NCBI GenBank assembly: GCA_900112325.1
Contig: FOLJ01000002.1
Span: 186,001-250,000, forward strand
Source of the DNA: Micromonospora sediminimaris
GTDB taxonomy: Bacteria; Actinomycetota; Actinomycetes; Mycobacteriales; Micromonosporaceae
DNA: 64,000 bases
Direction: 5' to 3'
Of this stretch, positions 15,560 through 25,026 are shown in pieces. Position 1 is the stretch's first letter; each line of letters starts with the position of its first letter. Position numbers and translations under genes: made by a program. The notes under the pieces were generated by a model. It was not told the origin of the DNA. It was given only the letters and a program-made list of their open reading frames with translations, and ran no database searches.

Positions 15560-16837
15560 TTACCTGCTGGCCTTCTCGGCTTCCTTGATCGCCTCGGCCC
15601 AGGCGGCGTCCGACGTGAGCGTGCCGTTCTGCACCCGGTTGATGACGTTCTCCACGGCGACCCGGGTGGGGCCGTTCTTCTTGCCCAGGTACTGCGGGGT
15701 CAGGCCCTCCGCCATCTTCGGGAAGATCTGGCCGACCGGCGCGGAGTTGAAGAACTCGTTCTTGAAATCGGCGATCGCGGGGTCGGCGTAGAGCGCCGGC
15801 TGCGAGGGCAGGTTCCCGACCGTCTTGAAGACCTCGATCTGCTGCGCCGGCTGGATCAGCCACTCCAGGAACTTGTACGCCTCGTCGACGTTCCTGCCCT
15901 GCTTGGGAATGGTGAGGAAGGAACCGCCCCAGTTGCCGCCACCACCAGGCACCGCGGCGATGTCCCATTTGCCCTTGGTGCCGGGGGCGGTGTTCTGGAT
16001 GTGCCCGAGCATCCACGCTGGGCAGGCCAGCACCGCGAACGACCCGCTGGTGAAGCCCTTGTCCCAGTCGGCCTGGAAGCTTGTGAGGTTGGCCGACAGG
16101 CCGGCGTCGGCGGCCCGGACCGCGTAGTCGAACGCGACCTTGGGACCGCCCTCCATCCGCAGTTGCTCGTTCTCGTCGTAGAAACCGACAGGCTGCTGAC
16201 CGAGGATCGGGTTGAACAGGTTCGTCGCGTTGTCGACGAACTTCTTTTTGGTCTTGGCGGTGTACTGCTGGCCGATGGTGAGGAACGCGTCCCAGGTGGG
16301 CCAGAGCGCGGAGACCTGGTCCCGCTCGGTGGGCAGCCCAGCGGCCTCGAACAGGTCGGTGCGGTAGCACATGGCAAGGCCGCCGACGTCGGTGCCGAGG
16401 CCGATCTGGGTACGGCCGTCGGCCGACAGGGACTGCTTCCACTTCCACGGCAGGTAGCTGGTCTCGTACTTGCCGGCACCGGAGTCGAGCAGGTTGACGA
16501 ACTTGTCGGCCTGGCTGCGGAACTGGACCATGAAGCCCTCGTCGATGGCCGCGATGTCGGGTGCGCCCGAGCCCGCGATCAACTTCTTCTGCAGGTCCTC
16601 GTGCTGGGCGTTGTACTCGCCGGAGTTGAGGGCGATCTTGACGTTCTGGTTCTCCGCCTCGTACTTCGCCTTCAGGTCCTGGAGCCCGAAGTCGCCCCAG
16701 AAATTGATCGTCAGCGTCACCACGCCGCCGCTGTCGCCACCGCCCTGGGTGCTGCGTCCGCTGCACGCGACGACCAGGGAGCCGACCGTCAGACCTACGG
16801 CTGCGACCCGCAGCCACCGAGGCGTAGACCGTCTCAT
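15560..16837 (-). CDS. Extracellular sugar-binding lipoprotein of ABC transporter
   Basis: 425 residues from the ATG at 16837 (ribosome site gaggatgg); a longer frame from 16864 has no better signal. The N-terminus is a lipoprotein signal peptide, MRRSTPRWLRVAAVGLTVG then the lipobox VVAC, so the mature protein is lipid-anchored outside the cell. The body is a family 1 solute-binding fold (LTINFWGDFGLQDLKAKYEA, VDEAYKFLEWLIQPAQQI). Given the beta-mannosidase in the operon, the ligand is probably a beta-mannoside such as mannobiose. It is the first gene of the operon and the most likely point of LacI control. Confidence 0.92.
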   Translation of the reverse strand: MRRSTPRWLRVAAVGLTVGSLVVACSGRSTQGGGDSGGVVTLTINFWGDFGLQDLKAKYEAENQNVKIALNSGEYNAQHEDLQKKLIAGSGAPDIAAIDEGFMVQFRSQADKFVNLLDSGAGKYETSYLPWKWKQSLSADGRTQIGLGTDVGGLAMCYRTDLFEAAGLPTERDQVSALWPTWDAFLTIGQQYTAKTKKKFVDNATNLFNPILGQQPVGFYDENEQLRMEGGPKVAFDYAVRAADAGLSANLTSFQADWDKGFTSGSFAVLACPAWMLGHIQNTAPGTKGKWDIAAVPGGGGNWGGSFLTIPKQGRNVDEAYKFLEWLIQPAQQIEVFKTVGNLPSQPALYADPAIADFKNEFFNSAPVGQIFPKMAEGLTPQYLGKKNGPTRVAVENVINRVQNGTLTSDAAWAEAIKEAEKASR

Positions 16838-16862
16838 GACCCATCCTCCGAGACCATTGGAC

Positions 16863-16911
16863 ACGTTCCAGAGATCGAGGAACGTTGACTGAACCGGATA
16901 AGTGACGTCAC
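16863..16911. promoter_or_regulatory. Two candidate operators in the 383-bp mannoside operon / lacI-type gap
   Basis: ACGTTCC (16863-16869) and GGAACGT (16879-16885) form a perfect 7-bp inverted repeat with a 9-bp spacer, 26 bp upstream of the binding-protein start. A 10-bp perfect palindrome GTGACGTCAC follows at 16902-16911, with the central CG typical of LacI sites. Both lie where the operon promoter should be. The remaining ~300 bp up to the regulator gene holds no ORF or further clear palindrome that I could see. Confidence 0.4.
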
Positions 16912-17220
16912 CGTACGGGGGTGGTCTCGGCGTGTCAACGACGGGTTAACACCGAGCCCAACCCGAAACCTCGTGCCCGTTCGGTTGTGCAGGATCGCCT
17001 TCTGGCAGGCGGTTTCACGCATCCGGGCAACGGATTCCCGAACGCGACGAGGGGGAACCGGCCAGCCGATCCCGTAGACTGAACCGCACAAGTTCGCCTG
17101 CCTGCCGGTGTCGAGCCGCCCCGTACCGCCCCAGAGGCAGGCAGCCGGGTAGCGTGTCCCACGCCGCCCGCGCCATCGACACGGCCGGCAGGACGAACTG
17201 GTTCAGGAGGACGTACGCCG

Positions 17221-18243
17221 GTGAAGCGGCCCACGATCGCGGACGTCGCCCGCCGGGCGGGAGTCTCCAAGGGCGCGGTCTCGTACGCGCTGAACGGCCA
17301 GCCGGGTGTCTCCGAGGCGACCCGGCAGCGCATTCTCGCCATCGCCGCCGAGATCGGGTTCAGCCCGAGCAGCGCCGCCCGCGCGCTGTCCGGCGCGACC
17401 GCCCGCGCCATCGGCCTGATCCTCGCCCGACCGGCCCGCACCCTCGGCATCGAGCCCTTCTTCATGGAGCTGATCAGTGGCGTCGAGGCGGAGCTGTCCG
17501 CCCGGTCGTACGCGCTGACGCTCCAGGTGGTGGCCGACCAGAGCGCCGAGATCGCGGTCTACCGGCGCTGGTGGGGTGAGCGGCGGGTCGACGGCGTACT
17601 CGTCTGCGACCTGCGAACCGACGACGGCCGGGTGCCGGTGCTTGAGGAACTGGGCCTGCCGGCCGTGGTGATCGGCGGGCCGACGGGCACCGGCGGGCTC
17701 CCGAGTGTCTGGTCGAACGACGCGGCGGCGCTTGTGGAGACCGTGGAGTACCTCTACGCGCTCGGCCACCGGCGGATCGCCCGGGTCGGCGGTCTACCCG
17801 AGCTGCTGCACACCGCGATCCGCACCCAGGCGTTCACCGACGCGTGCCGGCGGCTCGGCCTGGCCGACGCGGTCACCGCCCCCTCCGACTACACCGGCGA
17901 GGAGGGCGCACGAGCCACCCGGCGGCTGCTCAGTTCCCGGGTCCGCCCGACCGCGGTGATCTACGACAACGACGTGATGGCGATCGCCGGGCTGTCGGTC
18001 GCCCAGGAGATGGGGCTCGCAGTCCCCGCCGACCTGTCCATCGTGGCCTGGGACGACTCCCCGCTGTGCCGGCTGGTGCATCCGCCGCTCACCGCGCTGG
18101 GCCGGGACATCCCGGCGTACGGGGCGCATGCCGCGCGCCAGCTGCTACAGCTGATCGAGGGCGCCCCGACGGTCGGGCTGGAGGACGAGGCCCCACACCT
18201 GACCCCACGCGGCAGCACCGGTCCCGCCCCCACGAGCAAGTGA
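17221..18243 (+). CDS. LacI-family transcriptional regulator of the mannoside operon
   Basis: 340 residues, GTG start at 17221 (ribosome site aggagga about 10 nt upstream). The LacI HTH is intact: PTIADVARRAGVSKGAVSYA (residues 4-23), then a hinge helix SSAARALSGATARAIG. The periplasmic-binding-protein-like effector domain follows, with typical VAWDDSPLCRLVHPPLTALG near residue 280. It is divergent from the sugar-binding lipoprotein gene, the standard arrangement for a local repressor released by the imported sugar. The effector is inferred to be a mannoside. Confidence 0.92.
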   Translation: MKRPTIADVARRAGVSKGAVSYALNGQPGVSEATRQRILAIAAEIGFSPSSAARALSGATARAIGLILARPARTLGIEPFFMELISGVEAELSARSYALTLQVVADQSAEIAVYRRWWGERRVDGVLVCDLRTDDGRVPVLEELGLPAVVIGGPTGTGGLPSVWSNDAAALVETVEYLYALGHRRIARVGGLPELLHTAIRTQAFTDACRRLGLADAVTAPSDYTGEEGARATRRLLSSRVRPTAVIYDNDVMAIAGLSVAQEMGLAVPADLSIVAWDDSPLCRLVHPPLTALGRDIPAYGAHAARQLLQLIEGAPTVGLEDEAPHLTPRGSTGPAPTSK

Positions 18244-18262
18244 AACGGTTAAGCGGCTGCTC

Positions 18263-20569
18263 TCAGCGCGACGTCGACGGAAACTCCTCGAAGTACGCCT
18301 CGACCCGCTCGGCGGTCGCCGGCCGGGCCAGCTCGAAGCCCTGGCCGTACCGGCATCCGGCCCGGTGCGCCCCCTCGACCTGGTGAGCCGATTCCAGCTC
18401 TTCGGCCACCACCTCAAGGCCCAACCGTTCGGCCACGGTGACCACCACGTCCAGCAGGGGCCGGTGCGGGTCGCCGCCTGCCGTGGCCACCTCCGGCCCG
18501 ACCTTGAGCAGGTCGATCGGTAGTCGCCGGAGCTGAGCGAGGGAGGCGTGCTCGGCCCGGAAGTCGTCAAGCGCGGTGCGGATGCCCATCGAGCGCAGTC
18601 CGGCCAGCCGGGCGACCACAGTCGGCAGCTCGGCGGCGACCTTCGGCTCGGCGACCTCGATCACCAGCTGGTCCGGCCGCACCCCGTACGCCTCCAACAC
18701 CGCTGCCGTCCGGGGCACGAAGTCCGGCGAGGTGAGCTCCCGGGTGGTCACGTTCACCGCCATCCACAGCCGTCGACCACCAAGCGTCCAGTCGGCCAGC
18801 TGTCGACAGGCCCGGTCCAGCACCCAGACCCCCAGCTCACCCATGATGTCGAGATCCTCGGCCACCGGAAGCAGCTCCACCGGAAACACGGTGCCCAGCA
18901 CCGGGTTGCGCCACCGCAGCAGCGCCTCCGTGCCGACCGGCGCCCGATCGGCCAGGCCGAGGACGGGCTGGTAGACCAGGTCCAACTCGCCCCGGGCCAC
19001 CGCGCCGGGCAGTTCCCGCTCCAGGTCCAGCCGGCGGACCAGTTGCTCCTCCAGGTAGGCGTCGTACCACTCGACCCGGTCCCGGCCGAGCTGGGCCGCG
19101 CGTCGACGGGCCAGGTCCGCCTGGCGGAACAGATCCTCCGGCCGACCCCGGCCCAGCTCGGCCAGTCCGACGCTGGGTCGCGACCGCAGCACCGCCCCGG
19201 AAACCTCGTAGGGTCGGCTCAGCGCGCTGAGCAGCCGGGTACCCAGCGCGTACGCCAGCACCGGCCCGGACCCGCTGACCACCGCGAGTCCACTGCCGGC
19301 CAGGTCGAACACCTCGTCCTCGTCGGCCGCCACGGCTCGGGCCCGACGGACGGCCTCGGCCGCCACGTCGTCGCGCACCAGCCGGCCGGGCAGCTCGGTG
19401 AGGTGCAGATCGATCACGAGCAGAGCGCCGGAGACCGGCTCGGGACGGGCCGCCAGCGCCCCCAGCAGGGCGACGCGACCGGTCGAGCCGCTCGACTCGG
19501 CGGGGGCCGGTGTCGGGGCGGTGGCCGCCGGCGCCTCCGACCCGGTCAGGGTGGCGGCACCGAACAACTCACGCGCCACCAGCGGCGGGATCACGGCGAG
19601 CGCGAGCAGCACCGCCGTACGGTCGGGTAGCAGGCCGACCTGCAACTGGTGGACGACGGCGAGCACCACCGCGACCGGTGGCAGCACCGCCCGTGGCCAG
19701 ACCAGCGCGGTCTGCCGGGTGGGCGCGGCCTGCGCCACCTGCCGAACCCCGGCGGCGACCAGCAGCACGCCGACCACCAGGGGCGGCACGGCCAGCAGCG
19801 CCGCGCGCCCGGCGGCGGGACCGGCCGGCAGCGCGGCCAGCAGCACCAGGGCGAGAAGGGTCAACCCGGCGCCTGCGCGGCAGCGGGCGGAGCCGCCGTC
19901 GCGACCGGGCCCGGTCAGCATGGCCAACGCGTCGACGGCGAGCAGTCCCAGGACCACCGCGACCGCCAGCCGCAGCGGGGCCGGCACACCGGCGTACGGC
20001 AGCAGCAGCCAGGCGGTGAGGATCAGGCAGACACCGGGCGCGGCCTGGTCGAGTAGGCGGTGCAGGCGTCCCCGGATCGACGGCCGCGACCGATACAGGC
20101 TGAACAGGCCGCCGCCGAGCAGCGCGGTGGTGCCGGCGAGCCCGGCCGCAGCGGCCGCCGAACGGTATCCGGCGGAGGCCAGCGGTAGCACCGCCGCGGT
20201 CAGGCCAGCGGTCACCACCGCGGCATGCAGCAGGGCGGCGGCCCGACGCGGACGCGCCGCCCGACGGCGGGCCATCCGTCCGGCAGGTGGGCTGCCGTCG
20301 GGCAAGTCGGGGCCGAGGGTCAGCCGGGACAGCCGCACCCCGGCCAGTGTGGACGCGGCCGCACCGGCGAGTGCCACCACGGCGAGGGCGGGAACCGGAC
20401 CGGCGGTGCCGAGGGCGATCAGCACGGCGGCGACCGCGAGCACGCAGATCTCGGGCAGGAGCGGACGGTGTGCGCTGGCCCGCAACGGGGCGGCACGGAA
20501 CACAGACGCGACGGGCACGACGGTCGCCTTCGTGAGGGGGCACGGGGGCGGTGCGCGGACGACAGACAT
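18263..20569 (-). CDS. Membrane protein with degenerate GGDEF and EAL domains
   Basis: 768 residues. The first ~340 hold about ten membrane helices. A GGDEF-like region follows (~365-500), but the signature is lost (DLAGSGLAVVSG where GGDEF is expected), so no cyclase activity is likely. The EAL domain (~510-760) keeps TEALLRW (~547), the Asn in MAVNVTTREL, the Glu in VIEVAEP, ALDDF and the Glu pair in VAEELES. The loop after DDF is RAEHAS instead of GTGYSS, and KVGPEV replaces KxDRSF. It may be a weak phosphodiesterase or a c-di-GMP-binding effector. It stands alone. Confidence 0.88.
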   Translation of the reverse strand: MSVVRAPPPCPLTKATVVPVASVFRAAPLRASAHRPLLPEICVLAVAAVLIALGTAGPVPALAVVALAGAAASTLAGVRLSRLTLGPDLPDGSPPAGRMARRRAARPRRAAALLHAAVVTAGLTAAVLPLASAGYRSAAAAAGLAGTTALLGGGLFSLYRSRPSIRGRLHRLLDQAAPGVCLILTAWLLLPYAGVPAPLRLAVAVVLGLLAVDALAMLTGPGRDGGSARCRAGAGLTLLALVLLAALPAGPAAGRAALLAVPPLVVGVLLVAAGVRQVAQAAPTRQTALVWPRAVLPPVAVVLAVVHQLQVGLLPDRTAVLLALAVIPPLVARELFGAATLTGSEAPAATAPTPAPAESSGSTGRVALLGALAARPEPVSGALLVIDLHLTELPGRLVRDDVAAEAVRRARAVAADEDEVFDLAGSGLAVVSGSGPVLAYALGTRLLSALSRPYEVSGAVLRSRPSVGLAELGRGRPEDLFRQADLARRRAAQLGRDRVEWYDAYLEEQLVRRLDLERELPGAVARGELDLVYQPVLGLADRAPVGTEALLRWRNPVLGTVFPVELLPVAEDLDIMGELGVWVLDRACRQLADWTLGGRRLWMAVNVTTRELTSPDFVPRTAAVLEAYGVRPDQLVIEVAEPKVAAELPTVVARLAGLRSMGIRTALDDFRAEHASLAQLRRLPIDLLKVGPEVATAGGDPHRPLLDVVVTVAERLGLEVVAEELESAHQVEGAHRAGCRYGQGFELARPATAERVEAYFEEFPSTSR

Positions 20570-20749
20570 GGTCCACCGCCCACCATCGGTGAACGAGTCA
20601 CTCGGCGGGAAGTGACGGCCAGTCGACAGTGAGTCAGGTCACGACAACCGAGTGTCAAGATGGGCCGTGCCCGGTTCACCCGCCGCTCGGTGCCGCGCGC
20701 GACCTCGGCCCACCGCCGGCCGTCCCGGCCCGGGTGGGATCATCTGGTC

Positions 20750-21127
20750 ATGCCTCGCACCGACACCGCACGATTCCGGCACAACCAGGCCATCCTGGTC
20801 GGGGCGATCGTCGCCACCATCGGCGCCCTGCCGCTGGCCAGTTCCCGCCCCTATCTGCTGCCGGTGCTGCTGGTGCCGCTGGCGGTGGCCGTCTGGGCCT
20901 GGCGGGCCGGCACCGACGCCGACTCCCGTGGACTACGGGTACGGGCGCTCGCCGGAGAGCGCCGGTTCTCCTGGGAGCAGGTGGTCGAGCTGGCGGCCGA
21001 TCCGCGCGGGCGGGCGGTGGCCCAGCTCGACGACGGCCGGTGGTTCGTGCTCCCGGCCGTGCGTGGGGCAGACCTGCCGAGGCTGGTGGCGGCGGCCGGA
21101 CGCGACGTCACCGAAGCGGATCAGTAG
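20750..21127 (+). CDS. PH-domain membrane protein (bPH_6 / low-molecular-weight antigen type)
   Basis: 125 residues from the ATG at 20750; a longer frame from 20660 adds a basic extension without a clear ribosome site. Two close membrane helices, QAILVGAIVATIGALPL and YLLPVLLVPLAVAVWAW (~14-55), precede a small PH-like domain with DSRGLRVRALAGERRFSWEQVVEL and GRWFVLPAVRGADLPRLV. Proteins of this type are common in actinomycetes and lack a known function. Its 3' end overlaps the convergent dehydrogenase gene by 7 bp. Confidence 0.8.
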   Translation: MPRTDTARFRHNQAILVGAIVATIGALPLASSRPYLLPVLLVPLAVAVWAWRAGTDADSRGLRVRALAGERRFSWEQVVELAADPRGRAVAQLDDGRWFVLPAVRGADLPRLVAAAGRDVTEADQ

Positions 21128-22047
21128 CCGTCCACCACCACGTTGCGCGGCGGCTCACCGGCCACGAACCGTCGGATCTGCTGACCCACCAGGCGGTACG
21201 CCCTGGGCAGCAGCCCCCGCACCGAGCCGGCCACGTGCGGAGTGATCAGCACGTTCGGCAGCTCCCAGAGCGGATGGTCGGCGGGCAGCGGCTCGGGATC
21301 GGTGACGTCCAGCGCGGCGGAGATCCGTCCGGTGGCCAGCTCGGCCACCAGGGCGTCGGTCCGGGCCACCGGGCCCCGGGCGGCGTTCACCAGCAGGGCA
21401 CCGTCCCGCATCGCGGCGAGGAACGTCTCGTCGACCAGCCCCCGGGTCTGCTCGGTCAACGGCACCAGCAGCACCACGACGTCGGCCTGCGGCAGTAGTC
21501 GCGGCAGCTCGTCGACACCGTGCACCCCCTGCTCGGGCCGGGCGGTCCGGGCCACCATCACGAACTCCACCTCGAACGGCGTCAGCCGCTGCCGCAACGC
21601 GGTACCGATCGACCCCGCCCCGACGATCAACACCCGTTTGCCGGCCAGCTCGTCGGTCGGGGCCACCTCGTCGTACGCCCACCGTCGCCGGGCCTGCGCC
21701 CGGGCCATCGTCGGGAAGGCACGCAACTGGGAGAGAATCGCGGCGACCACCCATTCGGCGGTGGACGGATCGTGCACCCCACGGGCGTCGCAGAGCGTGA
21801 CACCGGCCGGTATCCGACCCACCCAGGCGTCCGCTCCGGCCGAGAGCAGCTGCACCACCGCCAGGTCCGGCAGCTCGTGCAGCACGGCCACGGCGTCCTC
21901 GCCCGCCAGGAAGGGCGGTACCCAGAATCGGACGCCGGCCATCGGCGAGGGCAGCTTCGCCGGATCCTCCATCGTCTCGACGGTGACCTCCGGCGGCAAC
22001 TCGCCGAGCAGGGCGTGGCCGGCCTCGTGCGGGATCCATACCTTCAC
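21121..22047 (-). CDS. D-isomer-specific 2-hydroxyacid dehydrogenase
   Basis: 308 residues from a GTG at 22047 (VKVWIPHEAG); the open frame runs further upstream without a likely start. The nucleotide-binding site is VLIVGAGSIGTAL (~140-152). Catalytic elements are visible: NAARGPV with the substrate Arg, DVTDPEPLP with the Glu, and ITPHVAGS with the His. The family reduces 2-oxoacids or oxidises D-2-hydroxyacids with NAD(P)H; the substrate (glyoxylate, hydroxypyruvate or other) is not clear. It is divergent from the sugar dehydrogenase gene. Confidence 0.9.
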   Translation of the reverse strand: MKVWIPHEAGHALLGELPPEVTVETMEDPAKLPSPMAGVRFWVPPFLAGEDAVAVLHELPDLAVVQLLSAGADAWVGRIPAGVTLCDARGVHDPSTAEWVVAAILSQLRAFPTMARAQARRRWAYDEVAPTDELAGKRVLIVGAGSIGTALRQRLTPFEVEFVMVARTARPEQGVHGVDELPRLLPQADVVVLLVPLTEQTRGLVDETFLAAMRDGALLVNAARGPVARTDALVAELATGRISAALDVTDPEPLPADHPLWELPNVLITPHVAGSVRGLLPRAYRLVGQQIRRFVAGEPPRNVVVDGY

Positions 22048-22146
22048 CCGGCCGACGATAGGCGTCGGCGCAGCCCGACCAGCCGATGGGGGGCAGCACG
22101 GCGTCGCCTTCCACGGGCCCGGCCCCGGCGGGCTACTCTGGGGCGG

Positions 22147-23310
22147 GTGAGCGCTCCCCCGTACCTCCGCGCCCGTCAGATTCGTGCCGCCCTCGTGGCG
22201 TCCTGCGCGACGCTGCTGCTCGTTGCCAGCGGTTGCAGCCTCGGTGACCCGGAACCCGACCCGGCCGGCGCGCCACCGAACCTGCCCAGCCCGACGATCA
22301 CCGCGGACAACGGCGACCAGGAGGTTGTCGCCACCGTGCTCGCCCAAGGGCTGCGGGTGCCGTGGGGGATCGCCTTCCTACCCGACGGCGGCGCCCTGGT
22401 CACCGAACGCGACAGTGGCCGCATCGTCCAGGTCGGCCCGGAGTCGACCGCGGACGGCCTGAAGATCACCGAGGTGCAGACCATCGGCGACGTGGTCGCC
22501 TCGGGTGAGGGCGGCCTGCTGGGCATCGCGGTCTCCCCGGAGTTCGCCCAGGACCGCACGGTGTTCGTCTACTACACCGCCGAACGGGACAACCGCGTGG
22601 CCCGGCTGCGACTCGGTGAGGAGCCGAAGCCGATCCTCACCGGCATCCCCAAGGCGGGCATCCACAACGGGGGCGGCCTGGCGTTCGGTCCCGACGGGCA
22701 GCTCTACGCCAGCACCGGCGACGCGGGGGACACCGACCAGTCGCAGGACGTCAAGCAGCTCGGCGGCAAGATCCTGCGGATCACGCCGGATGGGAAGCCG
22801 GCTCCCGGAAATCCCTTCCCGGACTCCCCGGTCTGGTCCCTCGGTCACCGCAACGTGCAGGGCATCGCCTGGTCCGGCGACCGGATGTACGCCGTCGAGT
22901 TCGGCCAGAACACCTGGGACGAGATCAACCAGATCACCAAGGGCAAGAACTACGGCTGGCCCGAGGTCGAGGGACGCGGCGACGACGAGCGGTACGTCGA
23001 CCCGATCGTGCAGTGGTCGACCGACGAGGCGTCCTGCTCCGGCCTGGCCACGGTGGAACGGATGCTCGCCACCGCCTGCCTGCGCGGTCAGCGGCTCTGG
23101 CTGGTCGAGCTGACCGAGACCGGCACGGTCCTCGGCCAGCCGCAGGCACTGCTGACCGAGCGGTACGGTCGGCTGCGCGGGATCGCCGCCGCGCCGGACG
23201 GTTCGCTCTGGGTCGGCACCTCCAACCACGACGGGCGGGGCCGGCCGGCGCCCGAGGACGACCGGCTGCTGCGTCTGGTCTTCGCCGGTGGCGGTGCCGG
23301 GCGCAGCTGA
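22147..23310 (+). CDS. PQQ-type aldose sugar dehydrogenase lipoprotein (GSDH family)
   Basis: 387 residues, GTG start at 22147. The N-terminus is a lipoprotein signal: ALVASCATLLLVASGCSLG, lipobox ASGC. The rest is a six-bladed propeller of the soluble glucose/sorbosone dehydrogenase family, with GLRVPWGIAFLPDGGALVTER, GEGGLLGIAVSPEF, AGIHNGGGLAFGPDGQLY and NVQGIAWSGDRMYAVEFG. These proteins oxidise aldoses on the outer membrane face, usually with PQQ. No PQQ biosynthesis gene is in the window. Confidence 0.9.
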   Translation: MSAPPYLRARQIRAALVASCATLLLVASGCSLGDPEPDPAGAPPNLPSPTITADNGDQEVVATVLAQGLRVPWGIAFLPDGGALVTERDSGRIVQVGPESTADGLKITEVQTIGDVVASGEGGLLGIAVSPEFAQDRTVFVYYTAERDNRVARLRLGEEPKPILTGIPKAGIHNGGGLAFGPDGQLYASTGDAGDTDQSQDVKQLGGKILRITPDGKPAPGNPFPDSPVWSLGHRNVQGIAWSGDRMYAVEFGQNTWDEINQITKGKNYGWPEVEGRGDDERYVDPIVQWSTDEASCSGLATVERMLATACLRGQRLWLVELTETGTVLGQPQALLTERYGRLRGIAAAPDGSLWVGTSNHDGRGRPAPEDDRLLRLVFAGGGAGRS

Positions 23311-23376
23311 GTCGGTCGCCCGACGCGACATTCCAGGTTTGCCAAGATCCTTCGGCGGGCAGGTCAGAATCTCAGC

Positions 23377-24990
23377 ATGGACGGTCAGCAGAACGACGAG
23401 CCGCGCCGCGATCGGGACGGGAAGACGCCCCCTGGTCGGCCGCGCCGTTTCCCACTGACGCGACGCTCGGCATCGCATCCCGACGGCGGGTGGCGGCTGG
23501 GCCTGCGCCGCTTCGCCGTGGCCGTGGCCATCCTGGTCGTGACGCTTGTCGGTGTGCTCGCCGGTGTGGTGGCGGGCGGGAACGTGGGCACCGACATCGG
23601 GCCGTTCCACGCTCGGCTCTCCGTGTCGCCGACGACCGACGGCGGTACCACCGTCAACATCCCGCCGCTGGGCTCGCTGCTGCTGGACAGTCACGGCGGG
23701 CCGACCCAGCTGACCGTGGAGCTGGGCGCGTTGGAGCAGAGCCGGGTCGAGGCGCTGATCGACGATCCGGCGAGCCTCAACCGGGCCACCCAGTCGGCGG
23801 TCGACGAGGTCCGGGAGGGGGTGATGCGGCTCGGGCTGCGCACTGTCGGTTCCGCCGTACTGGCCACCCTGGTGCTGGCGCTGCTGGTGTTCCGGGACAC
23901 CCGACGGGCGGCCTGGGCCGGCGGGCTGGCGCTGCTGATCACGGCCGGCAGCCTGGGCACCGCCGCGGCGACCATCCGACCCCAGTCGATCGAGGAGCCC
24001 CGGTACGAGGGACTGCTTGTCAACGCCCCGGCGATCGTCGGCGACGTGCGTAAGATCGCCGACGACTACACCCGGTACGCCGAGCAGCTCCAGCGGCTCA
24101 TCGGCAACGTCACCCAGCTGTACACGACGGTGTCGGCGCTGCCGGTGTACGAGCCGGACCCGGGCACCACCCGGGTGCTGCACATCTCCGACCTGCATCT
24201 GAACCCGAGCGCCTGGCAGATCATCCGGACCGTGACCGAGCAGTTCGGCATCGACGTGGTGATCGACACCGGCGACATCACCGACTGGGGCAGCGAGCCG
24301 GAGGCGTCGTACGTCGGCTCGATCAGCCTGCTGGAGAAGCCGTACGTCTACATCCGGGGCAACCACGACTCGGGGCGTACGGCGGCGGCGGTGGCCCGCC
24401 AACCCAACGCGGTCGTGCTTGACAACACCACGACCACCGTCGCTGGGCTGACCATCGCCGGCATCGGTGACCCCCGCTTCACCCCGGACAAGAGCACCTC
24501 GCCGGCCAGCGGTGGGCTGAGCCAACCCACCGCCGACGAGTTGATCACGACGGGCGAGAAGCTCGCCACCACGATTCGCAGCTCTCCCCGACCGGTCGAC
24601 ATCGCGCTGGTGCACGACCCGGCCGCCGCCGGCCCGCTCTCCGGCACCTGCCCGCTGGTGCTCGCCGGGCACACCCACGACCGGCAGATCAACACGCTGC
24701 CGGAGGTGCCCGGCCAGCAGCCCACCACGCTGATGGTGCAGGGTTCCACCGGCGGTGCCGGGTTGCGCGGGCTGGAGCAGGAGGAGCCGACCCCGCTGGC
24801 GATGACGGTGCTCTACTTCGACCAGGAGAAGCGTCTCCAGGCGTACGACGACATCACCGTGGGCGGCACCGGCCAGGCCCAGGTCAACCTCGAACGCACC
24901 GTCATCGCCCCTCCCCCCACCACCCCCCTGGGCGCCACCCCAACCCCAACCCCCACCACCATCTCCCCCACCCCCACCCCCACCCGCTAA
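23377..24990 (+). CDS. Membrane metallophosphoesterase
   Basis: 537 residues. A basic N-terminus is followed by a helix (LRRFAVAVAILVVTLVGVLAG, ~45-68), an outside region, and two further helices (LGLRTVGSAVLATLVLALLV and AAWAGGLALLITAGSLGT, ~150-195). The C-terminal half is a calcineurin-like phosphoesterase with all metal motifs: LHISDLHLNP, DTGDITDWG, IRGNHDSG, LVHDP and LAGHTHDRQ. The last 30 residues are a Pro/Thr repeat tail. It probably hydrolyses a phosphoester outside the cell. Gene ends near a long palindrome. Confidence 0.9.
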   Translation: MDGQQNDEPRRDRDGKTPPGRPRRFPLTRRSASHPDGGWRLGLRRFAVAVAILVVTLVGVLAGVVAGGNVGTDIGPFHARLSVSPTTDGGTTVNIPPLGSLLLDSHGGPTQLTVELGALEQSRVEALIDDPASLNRATQSAVDEVREGVMRLGLRTVGSAVLATLVLALLVFRDTRRAAWAGGLALLITAGSLGTAAATIRPQSIEEPRYEGLLVNAPAIVGDVRKIADDYTRYAEQLQRLIGNVTQLYTTVSALPVYEPDPGTTRVLHISDLHLNPSAWQIIRTVTEQFGIDVVIDTGDITDWGSEPEASYVGSISLLEKPYVYIRGNHDSGRTAAAVARQPNAVVLDNTTTTVAGLTIAGIGDPRFTPDKSTSPASGGLSQPTADELITTGEKLATTIRSSPRPVDIALVHDPAAAGPLSGTCPLVLAGHTHDRQINTLPEVPGQQPTTLMVQGSTGGAGLRGLEQEEPTPLAMTVLYFDQEKRLQAYDDITVGGTGQAQVNLERTVIAPPPTTPLGATPTPTPTTISPTPTPTR

Positions 24991-25026
24991 CCCCCACCCA
25001 GCCCCCCGGCCCCGCCCCCATTCACC

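Noticed and set aside
17154..17579. Open frame starting before the LacI gene
   Set aside because: Out of frame with the clear LacI HTH protein that starts at 17221; Arg/Pro-rich shadow.
24901..24990. C/A-rich low-complexity tract as a repeat element
   Set aside because: It is the coding end of the metallophosphoesterase and encodes a Pro/Thr tail.
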